Below, in pieces: positions 1 to 8,065 of a DNA stretch of 64,000 bases. Location: the IMG/VR virus record IMGVR_UViG_3300044765_000092, positions 62,001 to 126,000 of that record, one strand, 5' to 3'. Position numbers and translations under genes: made by a program. Below the pieces are notes generated by a model. That model searched no databases, was not told where the DNA came from, and saw only the letters and a list, made by a program, of their open reading frames with translations. The stretch is from a virus. Each line of letters begins with the position of its first letter. The first letter of the stretch is position 1.

Positions 1-647
1 ACACGAAAGGCATTGAGTGTTGCCTTGCCCATGTATCTGGCATACAGGTGATCGAACGACACACCCATCGAGTCAGCAAGACACAACACTTCGTAGACTG
101 AACCTTGACCAGAAGCCACTGCGATCATGGTATACCGCAGTTGTTCACGAACAGATCGCTGGTCTTCGTTAGACCGATCTTCGTGGGTTAGGACAATGTC
201 CTCGGCCACGGAATCCATCATACATTCCGTGGTTTCTTCGGAGAGCTCTCCAATAGGCTCATCGCCGATGCTACTTTCCACCACATCGGTGTACGACAGA
301 ACCATGCCGACGCGGCTCGGAGGAAGATCCATCTCGTTCGAAACCCACAGCACCATTTCCTGACTCAGAACAAAGTGCAGTGTGTCCACCAGCTCGGTAA
401 TGCAATTACTGCGATCGGTTTCCTTAGCGGTCCACCATTCGTAGCCCAGGCTGCCCATGAATTCGCCGAGTTCACCAAGAGCAGCCGCCGTGTAGTCGAT
501 TGGCTTTTTGCCATCGATCAACTCATCGCTGAGGATCTCTCCGGCCACGCCTCGAAGGATCCATTCGTTTGAGTACGAACCCTTGTTCAACGCAGCCTGC
601 ACACGTAGCAGGTCAGCAACTCGTTCTTTCGTCAGATTTTGGATCAT
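1..647 (-). CDS. Dimeric all-alpha dUTPase (partial, runs off left edge)
   Basis: The reading frame starts at ATG 647 and is still open at base 1, so the C-terminus is missing; 215 residues are visible. A MazG/dUTPase-2 signature sits near residues 57-100: ELGEFMGSLGYEWW, then ITELVDTLHFVLSQEM, which matches the E..E...D.LHF metal-binding helices of dimeric dUTPases. The last visible residues, KATLNAFR, match the conserved KN.LN.FR segment near the family C-terminus. The enzyme would convert dUTP to dUMP, keeping uracil out of phage DNA and supplying dTMP precursor. It lies 11 bases from the MmcB-like gene. Family assignment is from motif recognition only. Confidence 0.8.
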   Translation of the reverse strand, partial: MIQNLTKERVADLLRVQAALNKGSYSNEWILRGVAGEILSDELIDGKKPIDYTAAALGELGEFMGSLGYEWWTAKETDRSNCITELVDTLHFVLSQEMVLWVSNEMDLPPSRVGMVLSYTDVVESSIGDEPIGELSEETTECMMDSVAEDIVLTHEDRSNEDQRSVREQLRYTMIAVASGQGSVYEVLCLADSMGVSFDHLYARYMGKATLNAFR

Positions 648-658
648 GTTGGTTTGGT

Positions 659-1261
659 TCAATCGTTGATGAAAATGCGCTTTCTAGCGCGTATTGTTCG
701 ACGGGAGAAATCCCCGGCCCGCCACCCGAGTCTAGCTAGGATGGCAATGCGGTTAGCATCGGTCATCCGTGTGTTCTTCGACGGTCGCACGATTCGTGCG
801 TAGCCAGTGCTGCGCTGTACTATGATGATCCCAACTTGTGGACCTAGTCGGTTCATCAACTCAGCCGTTTGTTTGATCTTCGACCACGTCTTCTCCGTAA
901 AACAGAAATAGAAGCGGTCGCACAGGTTAAGATACGAATTCCACTTATCGTCGGTACGGAAGTCAGCCACACAGCTCTTCACTTCGACGATCACCACATC
1001 ACCGTTTATACGGTTGCCTATCAGATCGGCTCGCCTATTACCCCAGGTCAATACTCCGAGCTCTTCTGTGCAGCTATACCCACCCTTTACAAACAGATGA
1101 GTGGCAGCCTCTTTGAGAGCAGCCGCCACTTCCTTGCGTGTAAACTTTGGACCTGACAACGCTTGTTCGGATCGCGCAGCGATCTTAGCTCGTTGTTCTG
1201 CCTCGCGTTTCAGTCTGGTGGCCGAACTACGTGCCTTTGGTCTACGTTTACGGCGTGACAT
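659..1261 (-). CDS. MmcB-like PD-(D/E)XK DNA repair nuclease
   Basis: A 200-residue protein with a basic N-terminus. The region around residues 60-115 reads TWGNRRADLIGNR, then DVVIVEVKSCVADFRTD, then YLNLCDRFYFCF. This is the pattern of MmcB (DUF1052), a repair-linked protein of the PD-(D/E)XK nuclease fold; the ADL aspartate and the EVK dyad supply the expected D..ExK active site. MmcB is best known from alphaproteobacteria, which is only a weak hint about the host. The start codon overlaps the end of the upstream gene by 14 bases, so the two are probably co-transcribed. A role in phage DNA repair or nucleotide scavenging is inferred. Confidence 0.7.
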   Translation of the reverse strand: MSRRKRRPKARSSATRLKREAEQRAKIAARSEQALSGPKFTRKEVAAALKEAATHLFVKGGYSCTEELGVLTWGNRRADLIGNRINGDVVIVEVKSCVADFRTDDKWNSYLNLCDRFYFCFTEKTWSKIKQTAELMNRLGPQVGIIIVQRSTGYARIVRPSKNTRMTDANRIAILARLGWRAGDFSRRTIRARKRIFIND

Positions 1262-1628
1262 TCCACCCAGACTCGAGACCCTGAACGATCACACCGTTTG
1301 TGTACTGCAGATAGTTGCCTGGGGCGCCAGACGCCGAGCTCCATTGGACACCAGGAATTGCTTGGTTCACGTCCATGTACTCGGCTTGCCCCTTGTAGTC
1401 GCCAGACACCGCTTGAGCGTGGCTCAGCAAGCACGCCATCATCGCCGGATTCTGCTTGCCTGTGATAATCTTGTCGGGCGTCCACAGCTGAACTGGCACA
1501 GTGCCGGCTGTCAGCGTGATGGCCGTTTCAGAACCGTTGAACGTGGTCTCGACCGCCAGCGTGTAGTAGCCGAGAACCTTTTTCGTTTCCACCTCGATGA
1601 TGGGAACGAACTTTTGCTTGTACGACAT
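1248..1628 (-). CDS. Unknown protein, possibly virion-associated
   Basis: A 126-residue protein rich in Thr, Ala, Gly and Val with no charged clusters, no signal peptide and no membrane segment. The composition resembles small beta-rich virion proteins, but no family was recognised. It is the first gene after a 60-base gap that carries a 21-base motif (1655-1675) also found in front of the virion-type gene at 46406. That shared motif is the main reason to suspect late, structural expression. The function is unknown. Confidence 0.6.
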   Translation of the reverse strand: MSYKQKFVPIIEVETKKVLGYYTLAVETTFNGSETAITLTAGTVPVQLWTPDKIITGKQNPAMMACLLSHAQAVSGDYKGQAEYMDVNQAIPGVQWSSASGAPGNYLQYTNGVIVQGLESGWNVTP

Positions 1629-1654
1629 TTGGGTCTCCGTATTTGACCACCAAA

Positions 1655-1675
1655 GATGGTATCAAATTAACCGGA
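1655..1675 (-). promoter_or_regulatory. Candidate phage promoter motif
   Basis: On the minus strand this reads TCCGGTTAATTTGAT, two variable bases, then CATCT. The same 21-base block with only two differing bases occurs at 46445-46465 in front of another minus-strand gene. It ends 27 bases before the start codon at 1628. The core TAATTTGA recurs before other genes. Promoter function is inferred from position and repetition. Confidence 0.45.
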
Positions 1676-1688
1676 GATGCACCTGATG

Positions 1689-1985
1689 TCACTTAGGAGC
1701 GCCATACTTGTCAAACAAGCGCTTCAGCTCAGCACGTTCTTTTGCCTCGATGCTAGCCGACTTTTCTACATGCTCGTAGTACGGGATCCACGTTGACGGA
1801 ATCTTTCCTTGGCGTCCTGCGTTCCACGCCCTGACCTGATTTTCGAGATCAGTTGCACCACCGTCTCCAAACGACCCGTTGTGGGCTGCTGTCTCTCGAC
1901 GATTGGCTGCTTCCTGCAACACCATGTTGGCTGTTGCTTCGAGCAAGGCAGGATCAAAAAACATTCTCGTCTTGTTCATGTTCAT
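1689..1985 (-). CDS. Unknown 98-residue protein
   Basis: The start at 1985 is chosen because its ATG overlaps the Nudix stop as ATGA and is preceded by TTGGAGGG, a good ribosome binding site. A longer open frame to 2024 exists but would run into the Nudix gene without its own site. The protein is mostly helical by composition, with an acidic and Ala-rich middle and a lysine-rich end. No family was recognised. Confidence 0.6.
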   Translation of the reverse strand: MNMNKTRMFFDPALLEATANMVLQEAANRRETAAHNGSFGDGGATDLENQVRAWNAGRQGKIPSTWIPYYEHVEKSASIEAKERAELKRLFDKYGAPK

Positions 1986-2428
1986 CCCTCCAAGAATCTG
2001 TGCTCTGGGTGTTGCAGATAGCACATTGCCATTGGCACCAGATACGACAGGTTGTACATCGTACTAGAAAACGCCATCCGGGACGGATCGTAGATCTCCA
2101 ACTGTTCGTCTGTCGTCGATCGCGCTGCATCAAACAGAAAGCCTTGCAGTTTGGCCGCAAAGAAGTATAGACACGTACCACTCGGATGGCGTTCGTAATG
2201 GAACTGGTACCAGTGATCTGCGATGGTCATCGCTCCGGTTTCTTCGAAGAACTCCCGGATCATGCAACCGATTGGTGACTCGCCCAATTCGATCTTGCCA
2301 CCAATACCATTGAGCCTACCCTTTTGGCTCTCGGGTCTGTTCTTGCGAATGAGAATCACTCGACTCAGATTCTGGTTGAACGCAAACCCAACGGTGTAGC
2401 GCTTGAGATTGGTTAGATCAATGTTCAT
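1982..2428 (-). CDS. Nudix hydrolase
   Basis: A 148-residue protein with a canonical Nudix box near residues 43-65: GKIELGE followed seven residues later by REFFEETGA, which fits GX5EX7REUXEEXGU exactly. The box glutamates bind the divalent metal used to hydrolyse nucleoside diphosphates linked to another group. Substrate cannot be told from sequence; damaged dNTPs, NAD or mRNA caps are all possible in this family. It overlaps both neighbours by four bases and so sits inside a tightly coupled operon. A second, different Nudix gene lies at 26825-27286. Confidence 0.88.
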   Translation of the reverse strand: MNIDLTNLKRYTVGFAFNQNLSRVILIRKNRPESQKGRLNGIGGKIELGESPIGCMIREFFEETGAMTIADHWYQFHYERHPSGTCLYFFAAKLQGFLFDAARSTTDEQLEIYDPSRMAFSSTMYNLSYLVPMAMCYLQHPEHRFLEG

Positions 2429-2799
2429 TTGACTTTCCTTCGTGCCACCAAGTTGTCGAGTGCTGTTTCAAGTTCACGTTTCGTTTGCTCTAACTCACTG
2501 CTGACGAGTGTATGATTACCTGTCTTCTCGTCGGCCTTCCGTATGGCTTTCTCTTTAGCCACAATCTTGGTGCGTAGTTCGATAATCCAGCCAACTAGCA
2601 GGAGATCTGGTGCGCCAAGCGGCTTGGCCGCAAAGTCAAGTTCTACATATTCAGCACAACACGCGACAGGCACCTTTACTTTGAAGGACCCGCAGCGATC
2701 AGTTGCCGTTCCGTGATAGTGGCCATCGCGTTCGACTACGTCATGCAGCACGGATCCAACCGCTAACGTCTCAAAGTCTTGTATGAGCTTAACCTTCAT
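2425..2799 (-). CDS. Unknown protein with C-terminal coiled-coil segment
   Basis: A 124-residue protein. The first 60 residues look like a compact beta-rich domain containing a paired Cys (VACCAEY). The last 55 residues are strongly charged and heptad-like (ELRTKIVAKEKAIRKADEK, then ELEQTKRELETALDNL), suggesting a coiled coil. Its start overlaps the end of the upstream gene by 11 bases and its end overlaps the Nudix start by four. No family was recognised. Confidence 0.6.
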   Translation of the reverse strand: MKVKLIQDFETLAVGSVLHDVVERDGHYHGTATDRCGSFKVKVPVACCAEYVELDFAAKPLGAPDLLLVGWIIELRTKIVAKEKAIRKADEKTGNHTLVSSELEQTKRELETALDNLVARRKVK

Positions 2800-3301
2800 T
2801 GGATATCAACTCCCGCAGACTCGCAGTTAACCATTTCGGAGGTCCTCGTCGGCCCCAAGACCATAAGTGGGATTTGCTGTACAGATAGTAGAGTCTATAT
2901 GATTCGACAGCATCCGGTCGTCTGTAGGGACCGGGCATCGCCTGCGCAAACGGTGTCAACCCAAGATCTGGCAAATCAGGCACAGGTAATCTGCGCATGA
3001 TCGCCACCGACTTGTGCTCGTTGTTATGTGACCAGCGGAACCTTCGTTCAGCATCCAGCGCAAACGTCAGATCACGCAGATAACGCCAGTTTGCAACCGA
3101 CTCGCGTACCCACTTGGCACACGGGTGATTGACATGAGTTGATCGGTAGATATCTTGTGGGTTGTCGCGTCTACGATTTGGATGCAGGTGGCACGCCGTG
3201 CTCAGCAACTGAACGTGCTCGAGAATCATCTTGACGCAGTGGGCGTTGCAATGATACTCAGCACACAGGTCAATGTCGAGGTCGAGCACAAAGATGTTCA
3301 T
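2789..3301 (-). CDS. Conserved phage protein of unknown function
   Basis: A 170-residue protein resembling a family seen in many phages: an N-terminal block with His and Cys (AEYHCNAHCVKMILEHVQLL), a middle block THVNHPCAKWVRESVANW, and a late block LTPFAQAMPGPYRR followed by YRLYYLYSKSHLWSW and a P.W motif. The spaced His, Asp and Arg residues suggest a catalytic or nucleic-acid role, but no function assigned to this family can be stated with confidence. It overlaps both neighbours, consistent with an operon. Confidence 0.6.
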   Translation of the reverse strand: MNIFVLDLDIDLCAEYHCNAHCVKMILEHVQLLSTACHLHPNRRRDNPQDIYRSTHVNHPCAKWVRESVANWRYLRDLTFALDAERRFRWSHNNEHKSVAIMRRLPVPDLPDLGLTPFAQAMPGPYRRPDAVESYRLYYLYSKSHLWSWGRRGPPKWLTASLRELISNEG

Positions 3302-3738
3302 GCAAGGCGTGTACCGGAGTAGTCACACTTGTGACAGACGATCCTCTTCTTTGGCGGGTTCGACAGCAGAGTGATTCCCTGTACGTCGTTCAGCTCCGCA
3401 CCACACGAAGGGCACGCAATCCCATTTCCTACAAATCCAGTTTCGGCCATCCTACGCTGTTCGGCCGCCTCGTAGGCTGCTCTCCGTTCAGCATCGGCTT
3501 GCTCTAGCGTCTTGAGCACCTTGGGCTTGACTTCCAGCTCGACCCCGACATCGTTATTGATATCCGTATGGGTAAACGGTGCGTGTGTCACCCGTAGAGC
3601 AGAACTGGCACCAATCTTGACATACTTCTCCAGACTGTAGAACATATTGCTTTCTTGGTGAGACAACATGCAATCACGTGAGAAGAACTCCGCCCCAATG
3701 GGCAGACTGCCAAAAGTCACAGTAGTGAACTGCTTCAT
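3298..3738 (-). CDS. Protein with C-terminal zinc ribbon
   Basis: A 146-residue protein. The C-terminal third carries two Cys pairs, ACPSCGAE and VCHKCDYS, about 25 residues apart, which is a typical zinc ribbon. The N-terminal part (FGSLPIGAEFF) resembles a small phage domain often found alone (TFGDLPVGAxF-like); a helical linker rich in Glu, Ala and Arg joins them. It overlaps its neighbours by four bases on each side. The role is unknown; nucleic-acid or protein binding is inferred. Confidence 0.6.
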   Translation of the reverse strand: MKQFTTVTFGSLPIGAEFFSRDCMLSHQESNMFYSLEKYVKIGASSALRVTHAPFTHTDINNDVGVELEVKPKVLKTLEQADAERRAAYEAAEQRRMAETGFVGNGIACPSCGAELNDVQGITLLSNPPKKRIVCHKCDYSGTRLA

Positions 3739-4439
3739 TTAGTTGCTTTCATTACGAATCGTATGTCGAAGGGTGTGACCCCATGCGTACGAGCTACTAC
3801 ATCGATCTTGGCTTCGCCCTTGGCTTGTATGATATTTACAGCCAGCTTAAGACGCTTGACCTCACGAGTTGTCATTAGCACGCAAATCTCCTCACCGCGA
3901 GGACCCAGTCGTTGTAGCTTAGATCTAACTCGTTCAGCACTCATTTCAGAGCGTAGCCACTTATAGACTAGACGCCCGACTTCTATTTCCGGGTCTACGC
4001 GTTTAGCCTTGTGGATCGCTGTCTGTAGCTGTGACATGCAGCTCTGCTTGAACTTGGACAGGACCTCGGCTACCGGACTGTATGCTTGCCTGCATATCAA
4101 CTTCTCATCCCGATGGGTTTGAGCTTTTCGAACCAAGACTCTCAGTGTTTGCAACGTCAGATTGGTATTTGGCACCAGCTCCAGACCAAGCTCTCGCTGC
4201 AGCACCGTCTCTTGATCAACGACCAAGGCTAGGACTCTGCTCTTGAACCGTTTCTGTGTAGTACACAGTAGAGTACCCGATGCAAAGACGACTGGAGTGA
4301 CAGCCAACACCTGCTGGTCGGCGTTCTGTTTCACAAGCCCCTGGCGATTGACAATACCGTAGGCGCAGCCTAATTGGCTTAATAGGTGAGAGAGTTCCAG
4401 CACCGACAACCAGGGTATGCCGTATGCTTCTACAATCAT
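3735..4439 (-). CDS. Unknown 234-residue protein
   Basis: No family was recognised. The N-terminal half is hydrophobic and beta-like; the C-terminal half is basic and helical, ending in GEAKIDVVARTHGVTPFDIR, which looks like a short helix-turn-helix. It sits directly downstream of the Rad50-type ATPase with a four-base overlap, so a role in the same recombination complex is possible but is only inference from position. Confidence 0.55.
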   Translation of the reverse strand: MIVEAYGIPWLSVLELSHLLSQLGCAYGIVNRQGLVKQNADQQVLAVTPVVFASGTLLCTTQKRFKSRVLALVVDQETVLQRELGLELVPNTNLTLQTLRVLVRKAQTHRDEKLICRQAYSPVAEVLSKFKQSCMSQLQTAIHKAKRVDPEIEVGRLVYKWLRSEMSAERVRSKLQRLGPRGEEICVLMTTREVKRLKLAVNIIQAKGEAKIDVVARTHGVTPFDIRFVMKATK

Positions 4440-6652
4440 TTCGGTCTACCTTCGATTAGTGTGGCCTTTCCTCCACGTTTCACCACTGTGACTATTCGAG
4501 CCCCTGGAACCTCCAGGTCTGGGCGTGGTGTTAGGATTACGATCTTTGGGAACAGCTTGTTGAGCACTGGCAACGCCTTGATGAACGCGTCGAGTGCCGC
4601 TGGACCCAAGTTCGACTCGGGCTCGTCCAAGATCAGGGTATCTATCCGCTTGGTATTCGGCTTGAGTACCACATCGGCGATGACCAGCAGCAGAGTAAAC
4701 ATGCGTTTTTCGGCACCTGATAGTCGCTTGACGTCTGAAGTTAGTCCCATCTTACGATGGACCAGTATGTCTAGCCTCTTGTTGTATCTGAATTCAAACG
4801 TGTACGGTTCAGCGAAGAACAGACGCCTGAACTTGTTGACTTGTTCTTCCAACAATGCTGCGTACCTCTTGATCATGTACTGACGAAGACCTGTTTTGGA
4901 ATACACGTCGGCAAATGCCTTGAGGATAGGTAGGTCCTCGCATTGGGCACTCAGAGTCTTGACCCGCTGCTTTAGGTTCTTTATCTGTGACCGTGCTTCG
5001 CGCTGGTGGACCAACTTTGATTCTACCTGGGCCAGCTCGCTGCTAATGGCTGTCAGCTTTGGCGCCAAGTCTCTGAACTCCTGTGCCTGAGCTTTTTGTT
5101 CTTTGGAGAGGGCCAGCACTTCGCGTATCCTGTTGACCAGTGGTTCGCACTGGCGGAAGCGCTCGATCGACGACCTTAGTTTGTCGCGCTGTTCGTTGAG
5201 TTCTTCTTCTGTATGCTTTGGTTGTTCACCCTCAGGCGCATCAGGCTTACTAGGTATTTGTGCCTTTAGCAAAGATGCCGCTTCTAGATCTTTGATCCGA
5301 CCTTGTTCGTCCACATCACCTAACGCCGCTAGATCCGAAGACAGTGCGTCGTACAGAGCCTGCCATTCTTCACGCTGTCTGATGACAGTGTCCGCCCGCT
5401 CGGCTTCGATCGCCTTGTCGTGCAGGGTGCGCCACTTTGTTAGTTCCTGCTCGATATCCTCGGGTGGTCTATGCTTGGCCGGCGCCCCACACGTAGGGCA
5501 TTTGCCAGTCTTGAACTGCTTGGCGTGGGCTCGTTCTTCAAGCAGCTTCTCGATTTGCACCGAACACTTAACCTTGGAGTATTTGACCTCTATTGGCTTG
5601 ACCTTCTCCACAGTCGATAGTTGTGCCGTCAGTTCATCGAGCTTGGCACCAAGCTCTTCATACTTGCGTTTTGTCGCTTTGGCTGCCGCCAAATGGCGAT
5701 CCACATGCTTGTAGTCGAGCTGACGCTCGGCACAAAAATCCTTGAACCTCCGTGCCGCTTTCTTCCACACTCGGAGCTCGGTGGCGTGCTCGCGCCACTC
5801 ACCAAGCGACGCCAGTTCTGTGTTTACTGACTTGAGAACTTGCCGTTCTTTCCTGTACTGGTCATCGAACTCAAGACCAAAGGCGGCTACGTGTTTGACA
5901 TACCACTTGATGAGGTCACTCTGCGCTTCAGCAAACACCAGTAGCTCAGAGATGCGTTGAGACTCCTGAACCTGGGACGCCAACTTCTTCTGCTTGGCTT
6001 TTAGCTTTGCTGCCCGCTCTTCGAGCTCAGCGTATTCAGTGTCTGACACCACATCGGCGCTTGCCGCATCGTATTGCGCTTTGACCTCAGCTAACACGGC
6101 TGCCGTTCGCTGCATTTCAGCGATCTCGGCCAAAAGCAGCTTACGCACGTGATTGATGTCGTCGAGATTGAACATCCCGACCAGGAAAGCTTCACGTTGG
6201 GCGGCAGTCCCCCGGATCAGCGGGTGTGGGATCGTGCTGTCGATGAAGAAGCGGGTGTAGAACTCCTGCTCGGTCATCCCGAACAGACGTTGCAGCTTCT
6301 CCTTCGAATATGCAATGGTGCGGATGTGCGAGTCACGGTCGTTGCGTTCTATCTTGTACGACTTGCGACTGCCCATCGTCTTGGACACACGATAGCGATT
6401 GCCGTCGTTGACCAATTGTATGCCCAGCACTGACTTGATCTTTGATTTGACCGAGTCTTTACCGCTTGGGCTCTCGTCCAGCACGATCTCTGGAATAGCG
6501 CTGATCAGCGCGCTTTTACCAGCCGCGTTTGTCGATCCAGACGCTGCGTCTTTGTTTAGGCCAAGGATCGTTGTGATCCCTGGCGTAAATCGAAAGTCGA
6601 CCTTGTCGAAGACAACATACCGACGAAGGTGCAGGCTTTCTAGTTGTCTCAT
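4436..6652 (-). CDS. Rad50/SbcC/gp46-type recombination ATPase
   Basis: A 738-residue SMC-like ATPase. The Walker A segment lies near residues 31-50 (TNAAGKSALI, after an unusually long GLNKDAASGS loop). Long coiled-coil arms flank a zinc hook near residue 385 (KCPTCGAPAK). The C-terminal half carries the ABC signature RLSGAEKRMF and Walker B TLILDEPESNLGP. The size and order match phage gp46 and bacterial SbcC. With the Mre11-type nuclease at 8062-9892 it would form the complex that resects double-strand ends for recombination-dependent replication. The two genes are separated by the clamp loader and two small genes on the same strand. Confidence 0.9.
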   Translation of the reverse strand: MRQLESLHLRRYVVFDKVDFRFTPGITTILGLNKDAASGSTNAAGKSALISAIPEIVLDESPSGKDSVKSKIKSVLGIQLVNDGNRYRVSKTMGSRKSYKIERNDRDSHIRTIAYSKEKLQRLFGMTEQEFYTRFFIDSTIPHPLIRGTAAQREAFLVGMFNLDDINHVRKLLLAEIAEMQRTAAVLAEVKAQYDAASADVVSDTEYAELEERAAKLKAKQKKLASQVQESQRISELLVFAEAQSDLIKWYVKHVAAFGLEFDDQYRKERQVLKSVNTELASLGEWREHATELRVWKKAARRFKDFCAERQLDYKHVDRHLAAAKATKRKYEELGAKLDELTAQLSTVEKVKPIEVKYSKVKCSVQIEKLLEERAHAKQFKTGKCPTCGAPAKHRPPEDIEQELTKWRTLHDKAIEAERADTVIRQREEWQALYDALSSDLAALGDVDEQGRIKDLEAASLLKAQIPSKPDAPEGEQPKHTEEELNEQRDKLRSSIERFRQCEPLVNRIREVLALSKEQKAQAQEFRDLAPKLTAISSELAQVESKLVHQREARSQIKNLKQRVKTLSAQCEDLPILKAFADVYSKTGLRQYMIKRYAALLEEQVNKFRRLFFAEPYTFEFRYNKRLDILVHRKMGLTSDVKRLSGAEKRMFTLLLVIADVVLKPNTKRIDTLILDEPESNLGPAALDAFIKALPVLNKLFPKIVILTPRPDLEVPGARIVTVVKRGGKATLIEGRPK

Positions 6653-6807
6653 AGGACACGTTCTTTTGTTCTACCGCACTTTAGGCACTTTCGTACCTCG
6701 TACTCAGTGCTAAAGCTATAAGGCTTTAACCATTCGAGATGATGCCGTCGTTCCGTGGTTATATGGTCCTGGTGCCAGCACATCAGTTCACGAAGCCATT
6801 TGATCAT
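6649..6807 (-). CDS. Small Cys/His protein
   Basis: A 52-residue protein starting at 6807, where ATG overlaps the upstream stop as ATGA. The longer frame up to 6915 lies inside the neighbouring membrane-protein gene and is rejected. It contains CWHQDH near the N-terminus and KCLKCGRTK near the C-terminus, compatible with one zinc site. Function unknown. Confidence 0.5.
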   Translation of the reverse strand: MIKWLRELMCWHQDHITTERRHHLEWLKPYSFSTEYEVRKCLKCGRTKERVL

Positions 6808-7004
6808 GTGTAGTGCTTTATGGCGATGAACACAAAGTCGATCAGGACGCTGAGACCAATGACCACGGCAATACCCATGTCTTTGTGCTCCGGGGTCTTG
6901 ATCTTGCCGGACCACAGCATGATGAACAGGACCACCATGCCAAAGATAGGCAACGCAGGAGCTGGCCAGTCTAGGAACCAGACTGCGAAATCATGAGCGT
7001 TCAT
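6804..7004 (-). CDS. Small two-helix membrane protein
   Basis: A 66-residue protein with two predicted membrane segments: LPIFGMVVLFIMLW and MGIAVVIGLSVLIDFVFIAI. The short charged linker between them contains KIKTPEHKD. It overlaps the clamp-loader gene upstream and the Cys/His gene downstream by four bases each. Holin or inner-membrane accessory roles are possible, but nothing in the sequence decides between them. Confidence 0.6.
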   Translation of the reverse strand: MNAHDFAVWFLDWPAPALPIFGMVVLFIMLWSGKIKTPEHKDMGIAVVIGLSVLIDFVFIAIKHYT

Positions 7005-8065
7005 TTGACAAGCAACCCCAGAACGAACTGCTGAACAAGCGCAATGTCTGGCACGCCGGAAAACGCACCGATCTGTGCCTTGAGCTGGACTACCCGCTGA
7101 TGAATCGCGCCGATCTTGTTCAGATCCTGCTTACCTACGGCCGATATCAGGTCTCGGTGTGACTGCGACCACCAGACAGCAGAGTGCTTCTCACCTTCGA
7201 GTACAGCAGTGTTTAGCAAGAACGAATTGAGGGTCAACAACTTGGTGGCAAACCCAAAGCCATTGCTGATGTCGAGCGCACAGCGAAGTGCGGCCTTGAG
7301 CTTGCCAGTATAGACGGCTACTAGCGTACGGACCGCCAATTTCTCGTCTGACATATCCGAGTCGGCAATCGCACCCTCAACATCATCGACCGTGACCTTC
7401 CCTCCATTGGTTGCCGCCATCTGGGCCAAACCTTCGAGGATTGTGGCTGCAGTCCGCATCTCGCCCATCGAGTTTTCGACCACTTGAGCAGCAATCTGCT
7501 TGGTCAAGAACGTCATTTGTTCGCCCTTGGCCACGCGCTTGACATACTTGAGGATATTGTCTCGTGACGGCGTTGACAACGCGAACACCGATGTCCGATT
7601 GCGCACCGCCCGATCGATCTTCTCCGGTTCCATCGTGCACAAGATCCACATAGTCTTGGGTGCAGGACGTTCCAATGGCTTGAGCAGCAATTGCTTGGAC
7701 GGTCCGGTCAGTTGCTGCGCTTCGTCGATGATGAACACACGACGAGGAGCCATACGTGGTTGCAGTGCCGCCATCTTCAACAGGTCACGTAGATCGTCGA
7801 TGCCCCGATTGTCTGCCGCATTGATGATGTGGCAATCCATGTGGCCCTCGATCGACTTGATCGGCTTTTCGCGCCCCTTGTTGAACAAGTCGGCTACCAG
7901 AGCCATTGCCAGCGTGGTCTTGCCCACGCTGGTTGGGCCTGTGAACATCAAGGTCGAGGGAATCTTGCCGGTCTGCACAATACCCTTGAGTCGGGCTACC
8001 TGTTTTTCGTGGCCGATCACTCGGTCTAGGGTGCGGGGCTGGTACTTGATGTAGAGGTTGCTCAT
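7001..8065 (-). CDS. AAA+ clamp loader subunit
   Basis: A 354-residue AAA+ ATPase starting SNLYIKYQPRTLDRVIGHE, the classic clamp-loader opening (KYRP..f..viGq). Walker A is GPTSVGKTT at residues 43-51 and Walker B is FIIDEAQQLT near residues 111-120. The sensor 1 region reads WILCTMEPEKID, and the position of the arginine-finger SRC motif is VRNRTSVF, so the Cys is not kept. The C-terminal 150 residues are helical and match the collar domain. It would open and load a sliding clamp for the family A polymerase. No clamp gene was recognised in this window. Confidence 0.88.
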   Translation of the reverse strand: MSNLYIKYQPRTLDRVIGHEKQVARLKGIVQTGKIPSTLMFTGPTSVGKTTLAMALVADLFNKGREKPIKSIEGHMDCHIINAADNRGIDDLRDLLKMAALQPRMAPRRVFIIDEAQQLTGPSKQLLLKPLERPAPKTMWILCTMEPEKIDRAVRNRTSVFALSTPSRDNILKYVKRVAKGEQMTFLTKQIAAQVVENSMGEMRTAATILEGLAQMAATNGGKVTVDDVEGAIADSDMSDEKLAVRTLVAVYTGKLKAALRCALDISNGFGFATKLLTLNSFLLNTAVLEGEKHSAVWWSQSHRDLISAVGKQDLNKIGAIHQRVVQLKAQIGAFSGVPDIALVQQFVLGLLVK